From contig NZ_JAXQNN010000001.1 of NCBI RefSeq assembly GCF_034427455.1, positions 434,001-498,000 on the forward strand: a stretch of DNA of 64,000 nt. Direction: 5' to 3'. This stretch comes from Jeotgalibacillus haloalkalitolerans (lineage in GTDB: Bacteria > Bacillota > Bacilli > Bacillales > Jeotgalibacillaceae). Below, in pieces: positions 34,913 to 42,938 of the stretch (positions are counted from its first letter, which is position 1; every line of letters begins with the position of its first letter). Below the pieces are notes generated by a model. The model was not told where the DNA came from, did no database searches, and saw only the letters and a program-made list of their open reading frames with translations. The position numbers and the translations under genes are program-made.

Positions 34913-36319
34913 ATGGAAGCGTTGAAGATGAGTGAGCGTGAAGTGAGTGAGAAGAAAGAAAAAAAACGTAGTGCTTCATTGTATCAGGCGGTCTGGAGGT
35001 GGCATTTTTATGCCGGGTTGATTTTTTCGCCGTTCTTATTAATTTTAGCTTTTAGTGGGGGTGTGTATTTATTTAAGCCGCAGATTGAAAATGTGCTGTA
35101 TAAGGATCTCTATTTTGTTGAAGAGGGAGGAACTGCGCTTGCTGTGACTGCGCAAACTGCTGGTGTCCTTGAAAGTTATCCGGATGCAAGTGTAACATCG
35201 GTCAGTTTTTATGATGATCCTGCCCGTTCAACAGAAGTTGGCATTATACAAAATGGGGAGGCAGCTTCTGTCTATGTGAACCCTTATAATGGTGCCGTGC
35301 TGGGTGATATTCAGTCAGGGGAAAGGTTTACTGATATTTTTGTCAGTATTCATAGTGAACTGCTGGTCGGTGGAACGGCAGCTAATCTGCTTGTAGAGCT
35401 TGCGGCATGCTGGGCTGTAATTTTACTGATTACGGGTCTATATATCTGGTGGCCGAGAAACAGGTCTGCGATCTGGGGTACTGTGCTGCCAAGGATTCGG
35501 AGTAAAGGGAGAACGTTTTGGCGTGATATGCACGCTGTACCTGCGTTTTGGCTTTCTCTTGGTATTTTAATTCTGATCTTAACCGGGCTGCCATGGTCGG
35601 GTGTCATGGGGGAGCAGATTAATCGTCTGGCAACTTCCACGAATACGGGCTATCCAGCATTTGCACAGAGCTTTGGTGAAAAGCCTGAATCACAGGTGCT
35701 TGCAAAAGATGTGGCGTCTGATGTGCCGTGGGCTTCTGAAAATATGCCTGTGCCGTCATCAGTGGATAATGGATATGTTCCGATCTCAGTTGATGACGCT
35801 GTCAATGTTGCATCTCAGCAGAGTATCGCAAAGCCTTATACCATTTCGATGCCACAGGGGGAAACCGGTGTTTATACATTAGCAACTTCTCATTCAAACC
35901 CGTCTGATAGTGCTACTCTTCACGTGGATCAGTATACCGGTTCCATTTTAAGTGATGTGCGCTTTGCGGATTATGGCATCATGGCGCAGGGAATTACGCT
36001 CGGTATCGCGCTGCATGAAGGGCGACTGTTTGGACTTGCGAATCAGGTTCTTGGACTGATTGTCTGTATCGGCTTAATTTTCGTCATTATCAGCTCATAC
36101 ATCATGTGGAAAAAGCGTAAACCAAAAGGGCGTTCAGGCGCTCCGGCGAAGCCGAAGGATAAAAAAGTAACCCGGATCGTATTCTTCATCATGCTTGGGC
36201 TGGGCGTGCTCATGCCGCTTGTGGGCATTTCTATTATTGTGATTTACCTGCTTGACCGCTTTGTCATTCCCCGTATACAACCTTTGCGGAAGCAGCTGTT
36301 TGAAGGAGGGGAGCGTTGA
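34913..36319 (+). CDS. PepSY-associated transmembrane protein
   Basis: A 468-residue membrane protein of the PepSY_TM (PiuB-like) family: membrane segments near residues 30-50, 165-185, 210-230 and 370-390, with two PepSY-like extracytoplasmic regions between (VYVNPYNGAVLGDI, LHVDQYTGSILSDVRF). ATG at 34913 has GGAG 8 nt upstream. Members are often linked to metal uptake or reductase-like functions, but none is proven. Its stop overlaps the start of the YtkA-like lipoprotein gene. Confidence 0.85.
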   Translation: MEALKMSEREVSEKKEKKRSASLYQAVWRWHFYAGLIFSPFLLILAFSGGVYLFKPQIENVLYKDLYFVEEGGTALAVTAQTAGVLESYPDASVTSVSFYDDPARSTEVGIIQNGEAASVYVNPYNGAVLGDIQSGERFTDIFVSIHSELLVGGTAANLLVELAACWAVILLITGLYIWWPRNRSAIWGTVLPRIRSKGRTFWRDMHAVPAFWLSLGILILILTGLPWSGVMGEQINRLATSTNTGYPAFAQSFGEKPESQVLAKDVASDVPWASENMPVPSSVDNGYVPISVDDAVNVASQQSIAKPYTISMPQGETGVYTLATSHSNPSDSATLHVDQYTGSILSDVRFADYGIMAQGITLGIALHEGRLFGLANQVLGLIVCIGLIFVIISSYIMWKKRKPKGRSGAPAKPKDKKVTRIVFFIMLGLGVLMPLVGISIIVIYLLDRFVIPRIQPLRKQLFEGGER

Positions 36320-36768
36320 TGAATAAAAGAATAGGTGCGTTAACACTTGCGGGTGCAATTTTATTGAGCGGCTGTGCGGCAGGGAATCCGGAAGCAAGGC
36401 TGTCCGAGCCGCTGGAAACTTTTATTTACTTGCCTGAGGACATATCGGCAGACACACCTGAAACATTTACAGTGCATGTGACTGAAAATGGCGAACTGCT
36501 GGAAACTGCGGATGACATCACCTTCGAGGTATGGCAGGAAGCAGCGGAAGAATCTGAATGGATTGAGGCCGAGAGCAGTGAAGCAGGCGTTTATACGGCT
36601 GAAGCCACCTTTGAAAAAGAAGGGCTTTACTATATACAGGCACATGTAAGTTCAGACGGTGTATCCTCAATGCCTGTTAAAAGCTTTACAGTTGGAGAGT
36701 TGACTGAAGAAGAACAGGCAATTGTAGAGGAAGAGCCTGAGGAGCATGATGAAGGGCATCATCATTAA
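36319..36768 (+). CDS. YtkA-like lipoprotein with His-rich tail
   Basis: A 149-residue lipoprotein: signal peptide with lipobox LLSGCAAG, a single Ig-like YtkA/FixH-type domain (FTVHVTENGELL..., YTAEATFEKEGLYYIQAHV) and a metal-binding-like tail EEHDEGHHH. ATGA overlap with the PepSY gene. The tail and the neighbouring Zur-regulated gene suggest metal handling outside the cell; copper is as possible as zinc. Confidence 0.78.
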   Translation: MNKRIGALTLAGAILLSGCAAGNPEARLSEPLETFIYLPEDISADTPETFTVHVTENGELLETADDITFEVWQEAAEESEWIEAESSEAGVYTAEATFEKEGLYYIQAHVSSDGVSSMPVKSFTVGELTEEEQAIVEEEPEEHDEGHHH

Positions 36769-36786
36769 AATAGAAGTTGCAGGAGG

Positions 36787-36907
36787 GGCACATCGGGGAC
36801 GGAGTTGAGTGGTTCATTTTAAAATGGCGCACTGAACTCTGTCCCCCGTGTGCCATTTTTGAAATCATTCCCATAATGATACAGCAACCTCCGTCCCCGC
36901 TGTATCA
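36787..36907. repeat. REP composite 5 (two stem types)
   Basis: GGGGACGGAGTTGAGTGG, then AAATGGCGCAC...GTGTGCCATTT enclosing CTCTGTCCCC, then TGATACAGCAACCTCCGTCCCC with a GCTGTATCA arm. Nearly identical layout to 29215-29340. Confidence 0.85.
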
Positions 36908-36972
36908 TGGGTTACATCACCTCACTTCAGGGGTATATTAAGAGTATCCTGCTGGCGAAGAGAGGGAAAGCC

Positions 36973-37455
36973 ATGTCTGAAACAATTGAAAGCTTAAAGC
37001 ATGAAATCAATTTACTTAATCAGAAACTGGAACGCTATGAAAAATACATTAAAGAGCTTTCTGCGCCGATTATTCCATCGATCGTACCGCATACGATTCT
37101 GGTACCACTGACTGGCAGAATGACTGAAGAAAGACTCACACATATTATGGAGACGATTCTTTACCATTTGCAATATGGAGATGTCGAGAATGTCCTGATT
37201 GACTTATCAGGGACGACGATTAATGATGTCGACAAATCAGATTATCAGCTGATGGCTGCTAAAATGAGAGAGCTTATTGGTGCAATTAAGCTCATGGGTG
37301 CGCGTACGATTTTTGTGGGCTTTTCCCCGATGTTTGCACGGGAGATTGTTCTCTCTGGCGTGATCACAGACGGCAGAATTCAGTCATTTTCAACTTTCAG
37401 AAGTGCATTGCAGCATATTATGAAGGACAAAGGCTTTGAAATGAACCAACGTTAA
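36973..37455 (+). CDS. Short RsbR-type STAS-domain protein
   Basis: A 160-residue protein: N-terminal coiled coil (IESLKHEINLLNQKLERYEKYIKEL), then the RsbR linker-like SAPIIPSIVPHTILVPLTGRM and a STAS domain (VENVLIDLSGTTINDVDKSD). Compared with full RsbR proteins, such as the one at 59.3-60.1 kb, the N-terminal globin-like sensor domain is absent and replaced by the coiled coil. It may join or modulate stressosomes that control sigma-B. The ATG at 36973 has AGAGGGA upstream. Confidence 0.8.
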   Translation: MSETIESLKHEINLLNQKLERYEKYIKELSAPIIPSIVPHTILVPLTGRMTEERLTHIMETILYHLQYGDVENVLIDLSGTTINDVDKSDYQLMAAKMRELIGAIKLMGARTIFVGFSPMFAREIVLSGVITDGRIQSFSTFRSALQHIMKDKGFEMNQR

Positions 37456-37485
37456 AAGCAGACCCTTGTGATGGGGTCTGCTTTT
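37454..37485. terminator. Bidirectional terminator
   Basis: AAAAGCAGACCC (37454-37465) pairs with GGGTCTGCTTTT (37474-37485). Confidence 0.9.
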
Positions 37486-37494
37486 TACATAAAA

Positions 37495-38595
37495 TCACCA
37501 GATCGCTTCTACATACTCAGGGTGATCAATAAATGGATTGCGATTTCCCTGGTATGCATCAAAAATCACTTCATTCCGATTACGTTCAAACGCATCAACA
37601 GGGTCCTGTTCATGCCATTCCTTTAAAGTAGAGAGTTTGCCAAGGTAAGGACCGGCCACATCAACCTGATCAAGCACTTCAAGGTCTACTTCACCGGCGT
37701 CCCCCTCATAACGAACGGCCATGTAAAATACCATTCTTGCAATATCGCCTTTTACTTCATCACGCGGCTCCCATGAATCACTGTCATAGAAAGTGTCAGG
37801 TGCTTCAGGGTGGATTCTTCCCCCATTGTCAAAGTCGAGATTCTGCCTTGATGAATTTACTGTGACATCAGTTGGTCTCAGTGCATGCAGGTCAGTGCCG
37901 GTTCCCATGACCGTACCGAAATCACCTTTAGATTGCGGCCAGACATGCTCGCGGTTCCACTCATCAATCAGACCGCCATTATCATACTTTGAAATGGACT
38001 TGCCTGTATATAAAAGAAGAACGTTATTTGAATTGTTCGGATCCTCATCTGTATTACGTAGCGCTTCCCAGGCATTTGCGTAGGAAATCTCCTGATGATC
38101 GTCAATAATATTATGTAGTGCCTGCTTTAATGCAACGCCCGTTAAACCTTCCGCGTCAGCATAATAACCAGTTCCCGGTGTACCCGGATCTTCCGCTGCA
38201 TCCCTGCTGATTGAAGTGACAGATTCAACACCCTCATGTGCAAAATAATCGTCCCGCGTTCCGTCAACTACAATATAATCGCCTAGATTTGAAGGGTTGC
38301 TCATCAAACCATACTCACTGCGGTAGCCGGCATCCAGCTTCACAAAAATCATTTCTGACATCTGCGTTTCAGACGGATCATCAGCTAACGCAAGCGCATA
38401 ATCACTTGTGAAATTTGATTGCTGTACTGTTGAAGTCGATACCGGTACCCCAACAATATAACCGCCAACCGTCACATCAGTCCCATTTGGCTCATTCATC
38501 GCCTCATTGACAGACAGCGATGATGCCCCCGACACAACCGGCACCGCCAAAAGCAGCACAAGCGTAACCATTAATAAAACAGCTTTTTTCATCAT
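37495..38595 (-). CDS. Secreted endonuclease I family nuclease (Bsn/YhcR-like)
   Basis: A 366-residue exported protein: signal peptide (LLMVTLVLLLAVPVVSGA), an OB-fold-like N-terminal domain (NGTDVTVGGYIVGVPVS) and a C-terminal Endonuclease_1 domain (residues about 140-360) with catalytic motif NREHVWPQS and an asparagine-containing QNLDFDNGG. This family makes non-specific extracellular DNA/RNA nucleases in Bacillus. The leader carries hairpin element B, shared with the antiporter at 20.7 kb. Confidence 0.88.
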   Translation of the reverse strand: MMKKAVLLMVTLVLLLAVPVVSGASSLSVNEAMNEPNGTDVTVGGYIVGVPVSTSTVQQSNFTSDYALALADDPSETQMSEMIFVKLDAGYRSEYGLMSNPSNLGDYIVVDGTRDDYFAHEGVESVTSISRDAAEDPGTPGTGYYADAEGLTGVALKQALHNIIDDHQEISYANAWEALRNTDEDPNNSNNVLLLYTGKSISKYDNGGLIDEWNREHVWPQSKGDFGTVMGTGTDLHALRPTDVTVNSSRQNLDFDNGGRIHPEAPDTFYDSDSWEPRDEVKGDIARMVFYMAVRYEGDAGEVDLEVLDQVDVAGPYLGKLSTLKEWHEQDPVDAFERNRNEVIFDAYQGNRNPFIDHPEYVEAIW

Positions 38596-38609
38596 GACAC
38601 TCCTCTAAA

Positions 38610-38635
38610 ATAGATTGCCCTTAGGCAACACTATC
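38610..38635 (-). promoter_or_regulatory. Leader hairpin element B (shared with 20714-20740)
   Basis: On the minus strand AGAT-AGTGT-TGCC-TAAG-GGCA-ATCT. The arms AGAT/ATCT and TGCC/GGCA pair around a TAAG tetraloop, leaving a 5-nt 5' bulge. It is placed 14 nt before the nuclease start, the same relative position as in element A. Confidence 0.5.
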
Positions 38636-38745
38636 TTTCGTAAAAGCAGTCACAATCCCTTTAATAAATTTGCTCATTTAGATAAATAAACAAATAAACA
38701 TGTATTAATGTTTTTAATTGCAAAATTCATAGGAAATGTTGAATG

Positions 38746-38773
38746 AAAAAGAACCGGTCAATTGCACCGGTTC
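38746..38773 (-). terminator. Terminator of the 81-aa membrane protein gene
   Basis: GAACCGGT (38751-38758) and ACCGGTTC (38766-38773); on the minus strand CTTTTTC follows. Confidence 0.85.
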
Positions 38774-38784
38774 CTGAGTATGTA

Positions 38785-39030
38785 TTACCACCAGTCCACA
38801 AACACAACCGCCAGAATAAATGCGCCTGCCAAAGCAAAATCAGTATAAGCCCCGGTTTTTGTTGCCTCAGACCTTAATCTTTCAAATCCGGTTAATATAA
38901 AGATCAAACTGATCGCTAAAATTAAATAATAGATTGGAAATAAAACATGACCTGTAAAAGCCGTGTATAGCGCAATCACACTTGCAGCCACGGCAAGCAC
39001 CAGCCTGATAACCTTTAAAACAACCATCAT
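38785..39030 (-). CDS. Small membrane protein, 81 aa
   Basis: Three hydrophobic segments (VLAVAASVIALYTAF, LFPIYYLILAISLIFIL, DFALAGAFILAVVF). It starts MMVV after GGGGGA. Similar in layout to small DUF3953-type membrane proteins of Bacillus, but the assignment is not certain. Confidence 0.65.
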   Translation of the reverse strand: MMVVLKVIRLVLAVAASVIALYTAFTGHVLFPIYYLILAISLIFILTGFERLRSEATKTGAYTDFALAGAFILAVVFVDWW

Positions 39031-39136
39031 GGGTCCCCCGAAAAATATAGTTGGAAAAATCTGATAGATTCAGTGTAGCACAACGCCTTTTCAAGAAACA
39101 GGTCAAGAAGTCATTCTTTTACAATGTCGATCAAAT

Positions 39137-39161
39137 AAAAACCCCGGAGGACCGGGGTTTT
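39137..39161. terminator. Terminator of the ZIP gene
   Basis: AAAAACCCCGG (39137-39147) pairs with CCGGGGTTTTT (39152-39162) around AGGA. Confidence 0.9.
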
Positions 39162-39163
39162 TA

Positions 39164-40018
39164 TTACATAAGTAAAATTAAACTTGAAGCCATCACAATC
39201 ATACCGGCAACCATCCCATACATCGCATGGTGCGCCTTGCCATATTCACGCGCTGCAGGAAGGAGACCATCCAGCGAAATGAATACCATGATGCCGCCGA
39301 CAGCAGCAAATACGAGTCCAAACATTGTATCCGTCAAAAATGGCATTAAGATCAGGAATCCAATTAATGCACCGGCAGGCTCTGCAAGTCCTGATAAGAA
39401 AGACAGCTTAAACGCTTTTCGGCGTGAACCCGTTGCATAATAAATTGGCACAGAAACCGCAATCCCCTCAGGTATATTATGCAAGGCAATAGCGATTGCA
39501 ATCGCAATCCCGACAGCAGGATCATCCAGCGCTGAAATAAAAGTTGCCAGTCCTTCAGGGAAGTTGTGTATCGCAATGGCAAGTGCCATAAACACACCCA
39601 TTTTTCTCAACCGCAATGCGGCACTTTGACTGAGGGTTGCTTTTTTTGTAGCCTTCGCAGCAACCGTCTCCCCGCCTTCAGGGTCCTGAGCCGACTCAAC
39701 AAACTTAGATTCATGCGGATTTCCGACAGTAGGAATCAACTTATCAATCAGTCCAATTAACACCATACCCGCAAAAAACGCAATCACCGTAAACAACGTT
39801 CCGGTTTGGTCCCCGTGCCCTGCAGTCAGTTCATCCAGCGCTTTAGGAAAAATTTCAATAAACGAAACATAAATCATGACCCCAGCTGAAAAACCAAGTG
39901 TGACAGACAGAAAAGCTGTATTCGTCCGCTTTGCAAAAAAAGCAAACATACTTCCCACGCCAGTCGCCAGCCCCGCAAACAATGTTAATAAAAACGCAAA
40001 TAAAACTGCTCCGTCCAT
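39164..40018 (-). CDS. ZIP-family divalent metal transporter (ZupT-like)
   Basis: A 284-residue protein with eight hydrophobic segments. The metal-site helices read IAIHNFPEGLA (TM4) and IALHNIPEGIAVSVPI (TM5), the hallmark HNxPEG motifs of ZupT-type ZIP transporters, and a short charged loop lies between TM3 and TM4. It imports Zn2+ with Fe2+, Mn2+ or others possible. AAAGGAG precedes ATG 40018. A weak Fur-family-like palindrome lies in the leader. Confidence 0.9.
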   Translation of the reverse strand: MDGAVLFAFLLTLFAGLATGVGSMFAFFAKRTNTAFLSVTLGFSAGVMIYVSFIEIFPKALDELTAGHGDQTGTLFTVIAFFAGMVLIGLIDKLIPTVGNPHESKFVESAQDPEGGETVAAKATKKATLSQSAALRLRKMGVFMALAIAIHNFPEGLATFISALDDPAVGIAIAIAIALHNIPEGIAVSVPIYYATGSRRKAFKLSFLSGLAEPAGALIGFLILMPFLTDTMFGLVFAAVGGIMVFISLDGLLPAAREYGKAHHAMYGMVAGMIVMASSLILLM

Positions 40019-40031
40019 CCTGCATTCTCCT

Positions 40032-40051
40032 TTAGATTAAAATGATTCTAA
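40032..40051. promoter_or_regulatory. Possible Fur-family box upstream of the ZIP gene
   Basis: TTAGATTAAAATGATTCTAA is an imperfect palindrome resembling the 7-1-7 Fur-family core at about 10 of 14 positions. Low confidence. Confidence 0.35.
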
Positions 40052-40126
40052 TGCTACTATATGATAAAAGTTTGTTGAGTGCAACTTTTTTGTGAGTGTG
40101 TAATAAAGATTGCTTTGACTAAAAGC

Positions 40127-40206
40127 GATACGGGGGGACGGAGGTTGCTGTATCAGAATGGAATATTCAGGGGAAGTGATACATGAACCTCCGTCCCCCT
40201 GTATCA
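40127..40206. repeat. REPIN-like inverted doublet 6
   Basis: GGGGACGGAGGTTGCTGTATCA (in two parts: core at 40135-40146, arm to 40156) faces TGATACATGAACCTCC and GTCCCCCTGTATCA (40178-40206) in inverted orientation. Confidence 0.85.
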
Positions 40207-40285
40207 AAAAGTAAACTGACTATTCAAATAAACTTCTTAAAATGGTATCATTTACCTGTGTAAAAATGATGATTTGATGGGGGAT

Positions 40286-40636
40286 ATGATGCAGAAAATT
40301 GGAAAGTGGCTTCAGAAAATAGGAGGCGTCATCGCAGGCGCGCTCATTCCGTTACTACCGATGTGGACGGAGGTAAATTTGCAGATAATTATACAATATG
40401 AGCTTCTCGCACTGCTGGTCATATTATTAGGGTCAGTCTATGTTAAAGAGCAGGGATGGGAAATCACGGCGCTCCTGATCGGCGCAGTGGGGATGGCGAG
40501 TTATGTATATATCAGTAATGAATTCTGGATTTTAATTGCAACGCTAATTTCTGGTGCTGCAGTTGGTGGAATCGCCTATTTAACCAAACCTAAAGAAAAC
40601 AGCAATTCTGCAGAGGGGCAATTGCATACAGAATGA
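40286..40636 (+). CDS. Small membrane protein, about 116 aa
   Basis: Two or three hydrophobic segments (GGVIAGALIPLLPMW, LLALLVILLGSVYV, LLIGAVGMASYVYI) with an amphipathic N-terminus (QKIGKWLQKIGG) and a polar tail. GGGGGAT overlaps the start region, and ATG 40289 is an alternative. No family recognised. Confidence 0.6.
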   Translation: MMQKIGKWLQKIGGVIAGALIPLLPMWTEVNLQIIIQYELLALLVILLGSVYVKEQGWEITALLIGAVGMASYVYISNEFWILIATLISGAAVGGIAYLTKPKENSNSAEGQLHTE

Positions 40637-40702
40637 TCTCCAGATATGCATCATCAGGGTCATTCATTTAAAATAAGGAAAAGACCATAAAGGAGTGTTC
40701 GT

Positions 40703-41266
40703 ATGCAGGAGTTGCCAGTCATTGTTGCCATGTGCGGCAGTCTCAGAAAAGACTCGCTGAACCGCAAGCTGATGAACGAAATCATCCGCCAGTCTGAAGG
40801 AAAGTGGCATGTGAAGGAAGCAGAAATAGGAGAGCTGCCCTTATTCAATGAAGATATTGAAGCGGAAGGGGACCCGGAGTCAGTACGATCTTTCCGCAAA
40901 AAGCTGAATGAAGCTGATGGGGTGCTGATCGTCACACCTGAATATAATGCAGGCATACCAGGCGGACTGAAAAACGCACTTGACTGGGCGTCGCGCTCAC
41001 CGAAAGAATTCTCCATCAAAAATCTGCCGGTCGCTATTGCCGGTGCGTCAAATGGGAATGTGGGAACCGCACTATCACAAATGCAGGTGCGCCAAATTCT
41101 CACAAACATGAACGCAAATATCATGACCAACCCGAAAATCATTGCAAGCCGCTACCAGACAAAAATTGTTCCGGAATCCGGCCGCCTGACAGATGAGGGG
41201 ACAGAAAAGCAGATTGATAAGTTTATTGAGAGTTTTACGAGGTTTGTGGCTGTTTTTGGGAAGTGA
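40703..41266 (+). CDS. NADPH-dependent FMN reductase (azo/chromate/quinone reductase family)
   Basis: A 187-residue flavodoxin-like protein. The FMN phosphate loop is GSLRKDSLNRKL (about residue 13), followed by TPEYNAGIPGGLKNALDW (about 80-97), the signature of the YieF/ArsH-like NADPH:FMN reductase family. AAAGGAG precedes the ATG. The natural electron acceptor is unknown; quinones or chromate are typical. Confidence 0.9.
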   Translation: MQELPVIVAMCGSLRKDSLNRKLMNEIIRQSEGKWHVKEAEIGELPLFNEDIEAEGDPESVRSFRKKLNEADGVLIVTPEYNAGIPGGLKNALDWASRSPKEFSIKNLPVAIAGASNGNVGTALSQMQVRQILTNMNANIMTNPKIIASRYQTKIVPESGRLTDEGTEKQIDKFIESFTRFVAVFGK

Positions 41267-41267
41267 A

Positions 41268-41346
41268 ACACTGGGGACGGAGGTAAGTGTATCTATTATG
41301 CAGGAATTCCCATAATGATACACAAACCTCCGTCCCCCTGTATCAC
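41268..41346. repeat. REPIN-like inverted doublet 7
   Basis: GGGGACGGAGGTAAGTGTATC (core at 41273) faces TGATACACAAACCTCC and GTCCCCCTGTATCA (to 41345), separated by TTCCCATAATGATA shared with doublets 3 and 5. Confidence 0.85.
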
Positions 41347-41453
41347 CATGCACATTCCCAGCCAAAAACCAGTTTTCCAAAACAAAAATCCGGGTATAGA
41401 AAAAGCAGTCAACGGTTTGTGAACCATGACAACATCACCTTTATGCTAGTTTG

Positions 41454-41484
41454 GCTCCCCATTGTCCATTGGGGGGCATTTTTT
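41454..41484 (+). terminator. Terminator hairpin upstream of the second ktrB-like gene
   Basis: GCTCCCCA (41454-41461) pairs with TGGGGGGC (41470-41477), then ATTTTTTG. It may end the reductase transcript or attenuate ktrB. Confidence 0.75.
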
Positions 41485-41520
41485 GTGAAAAAAGAAGAAA
41501 TATTATCCATTCTCCTCCTA

Positions 41521-41549
41521 TTGACAAAGTGTTCCAACAGGAGTATTTT
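41521..41549 (+). promoter_or_regulatory. Sigma-A-type promoter of the orphan ktrB-like gene
   Basis: TTGACA (41521-41526), exactly 17 bp, TATTTT (41544-41549). About 30 bp before the start codon. Confidence 0.75.
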
Positions 41550-41580
41550 AGCGTCAATAAGGTGGAATCGAGGCGCTATG

Positions 41581-42903
41581 ATGAAGTTGAAAAGGGTTCA
41601 GCTGACACCGCCGCAGTTTCTTATGGCGGGATTTGGAATTACGATTCTGATAGGCACTCTTTTATTGAAGATGCCAGCGTCAACGTATGATGGCATTTCG
41701 TGGCTGAATGCCTTATTTACCGCTACATCTGCCACTACTGTAACTGGTCTTGCGGTTGTAGACACCGGAACAGTTTTTACGCTTTTTGGAGAAGCGGTGA
41801 TTATGATTTTGATTCAGGTTGGCGGGCTTGGATTTATGACTTTCGCTGTGCTGGTTATTCTTTTTTTAAGAAAGAAGATTACGCTGAAAGAGAGATTGCT
41901 GATTCAGGAAGCGCTCAGTCAGACGTCAATCGGAGGCGTAGTCCGGCTTGTATTATCTCTATTCATTTTTTCACTTGTGATCGAACTGATTGGAATGGTC
42001 CTGCTTGCGACGGTATGGGTGCCGGAGTACGGCTGGACGGAAGGGCTTCATGTCAGTTTATTTCATTCAGTTTCTGCATTTAATAACGCCGGTTTTTCAT
42101 TATGGTCGGATAATATGATGGGATACGTTGGTGATCCGGTTATTAATCTGGTAATTACCGGTTTATTTATACTGGGAGGGATTGGCTTTACGGTTTTGGT
42201 AGATGTCTATCATAAGCCGCAGTTTAAAAAGCTGACATTGCATTCGAAGCTGATGATTGTCGGTACACTGGTCATTAATACGGTTGCGTTGTTATTTATC
42301 TTTTTCTCGGAATACAGTAACCCCGGTACAATTGGTGATATGTCATTGATTGATAAGCTCTGGGCTTCATATTTTCAGGGTGTCACAACAAGGACTGCCG
42401 GCTTTAACTCAATTGATATTGGAAGTATGGAAGAATCGTCTGTTTTATTCATGATGGCACTGATGTTCATCGGTGCTGGAAGTGGTTCAACCGGGAGTGG
42501 AATTAAGCTGACGACTGCGATTATTATTATGCTGACGTTTATTACGTATCTGCAGAATAAAAGTGAGGTTGCGGTGTTTGGACGCACGATTAAGAATAAT
42601 ATTGTGATGAGAGCTTTTGCGATCACCTTTGCGGGCTTTATCACAGTTTTTATCTGTCTGCTTGGACTGACGCTGACTGATCCGCAATTGCCATTTTTGG
42701 AAGTCGCATTTGAAGTGTTTTCGGCTTTTGGTACGGTTGGGCTTTCAATGGGGCTCACAGCTGATTTGAGTGTGCCAGGTAAGTTGATCATTATCATACT
42801 GATGTTTTTGGGAAGGGTGGGGCCGATCACGCTTGCATTTTCATTAGCTGCGATTAAGCCGGATAAGGTCCGTTATGCAAAAGAAGACGTTTATACAGGT
42901 TAA
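41581..42903 (+). CDS. KtrB/KtrD-type potassium transporter membrane subunit (orphan copy)
   Basis: A 440-residue paralogue of the KtrB at 17.1-18.4 kb with nearly the same filter segments (TVTGLAVVDTG, SAFNNAGFSL, TTRTAGFNSI, FSAFGTVGLSMG). The true start is ATG 41578 or 41581 (GAGG upstream). No RCK subunit gene is adjacent and no c-di-AMP riboswitch is seen, so it probably uses the KtrA encoded at 18.4-19.1 kb or another RCK protein, as KtrD pairs with KtrC in B. subtilis. Confidence 0.9.
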   Translation: MKLKRVQLTPPQFLMAGFGITILIGTLLLKMPASTYDGISWLNALFTATSATTVTGLAVVDTGTVFTLFGEAVIMILIQVGGLGFMTFAVLVILFLRKKITLKERLLIQEALSQTSIGGVVRLVLSLFIFSLVIELIGMVLLATVWVPEYGWTEGLHVSLFHSVSAFNNAGFSLWSDNMMGYVGDPVINLVITGLFILGGIGFTVLVDVYHKPQFKKLTLHSKLMIVGTLVINTVALLFIFFSEYSNPGTIGDMSLIDKLWASYFQGVTTRTAGFNSIDIGSMEESSVLFMMALMFIGAGSGSTGSGIKLTTAIIIMLTFITYLQNKSEVAVFGRTIKNNIVMRAFAITFAGFITVFICLLGLTLTDPQLPFLEVAFEVFSAFGTVGLSMGLTADLSVPGKLIIIILMFLGRVGPITLAFSLAAIKPDKVRYAKEDVYTG

Positions 42904-42938
42904 AAGCACAAGAGACTGAACCCGGTCCCTTGTGCTTT

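Noticed and set aside
40032-40051. Confident Zur box before the ZIP gene
   Set aside because: Only about 10 of 14 core positions match a Fur-family site, far weaker than the box at 34682. Kept as a low-confidence feature only.
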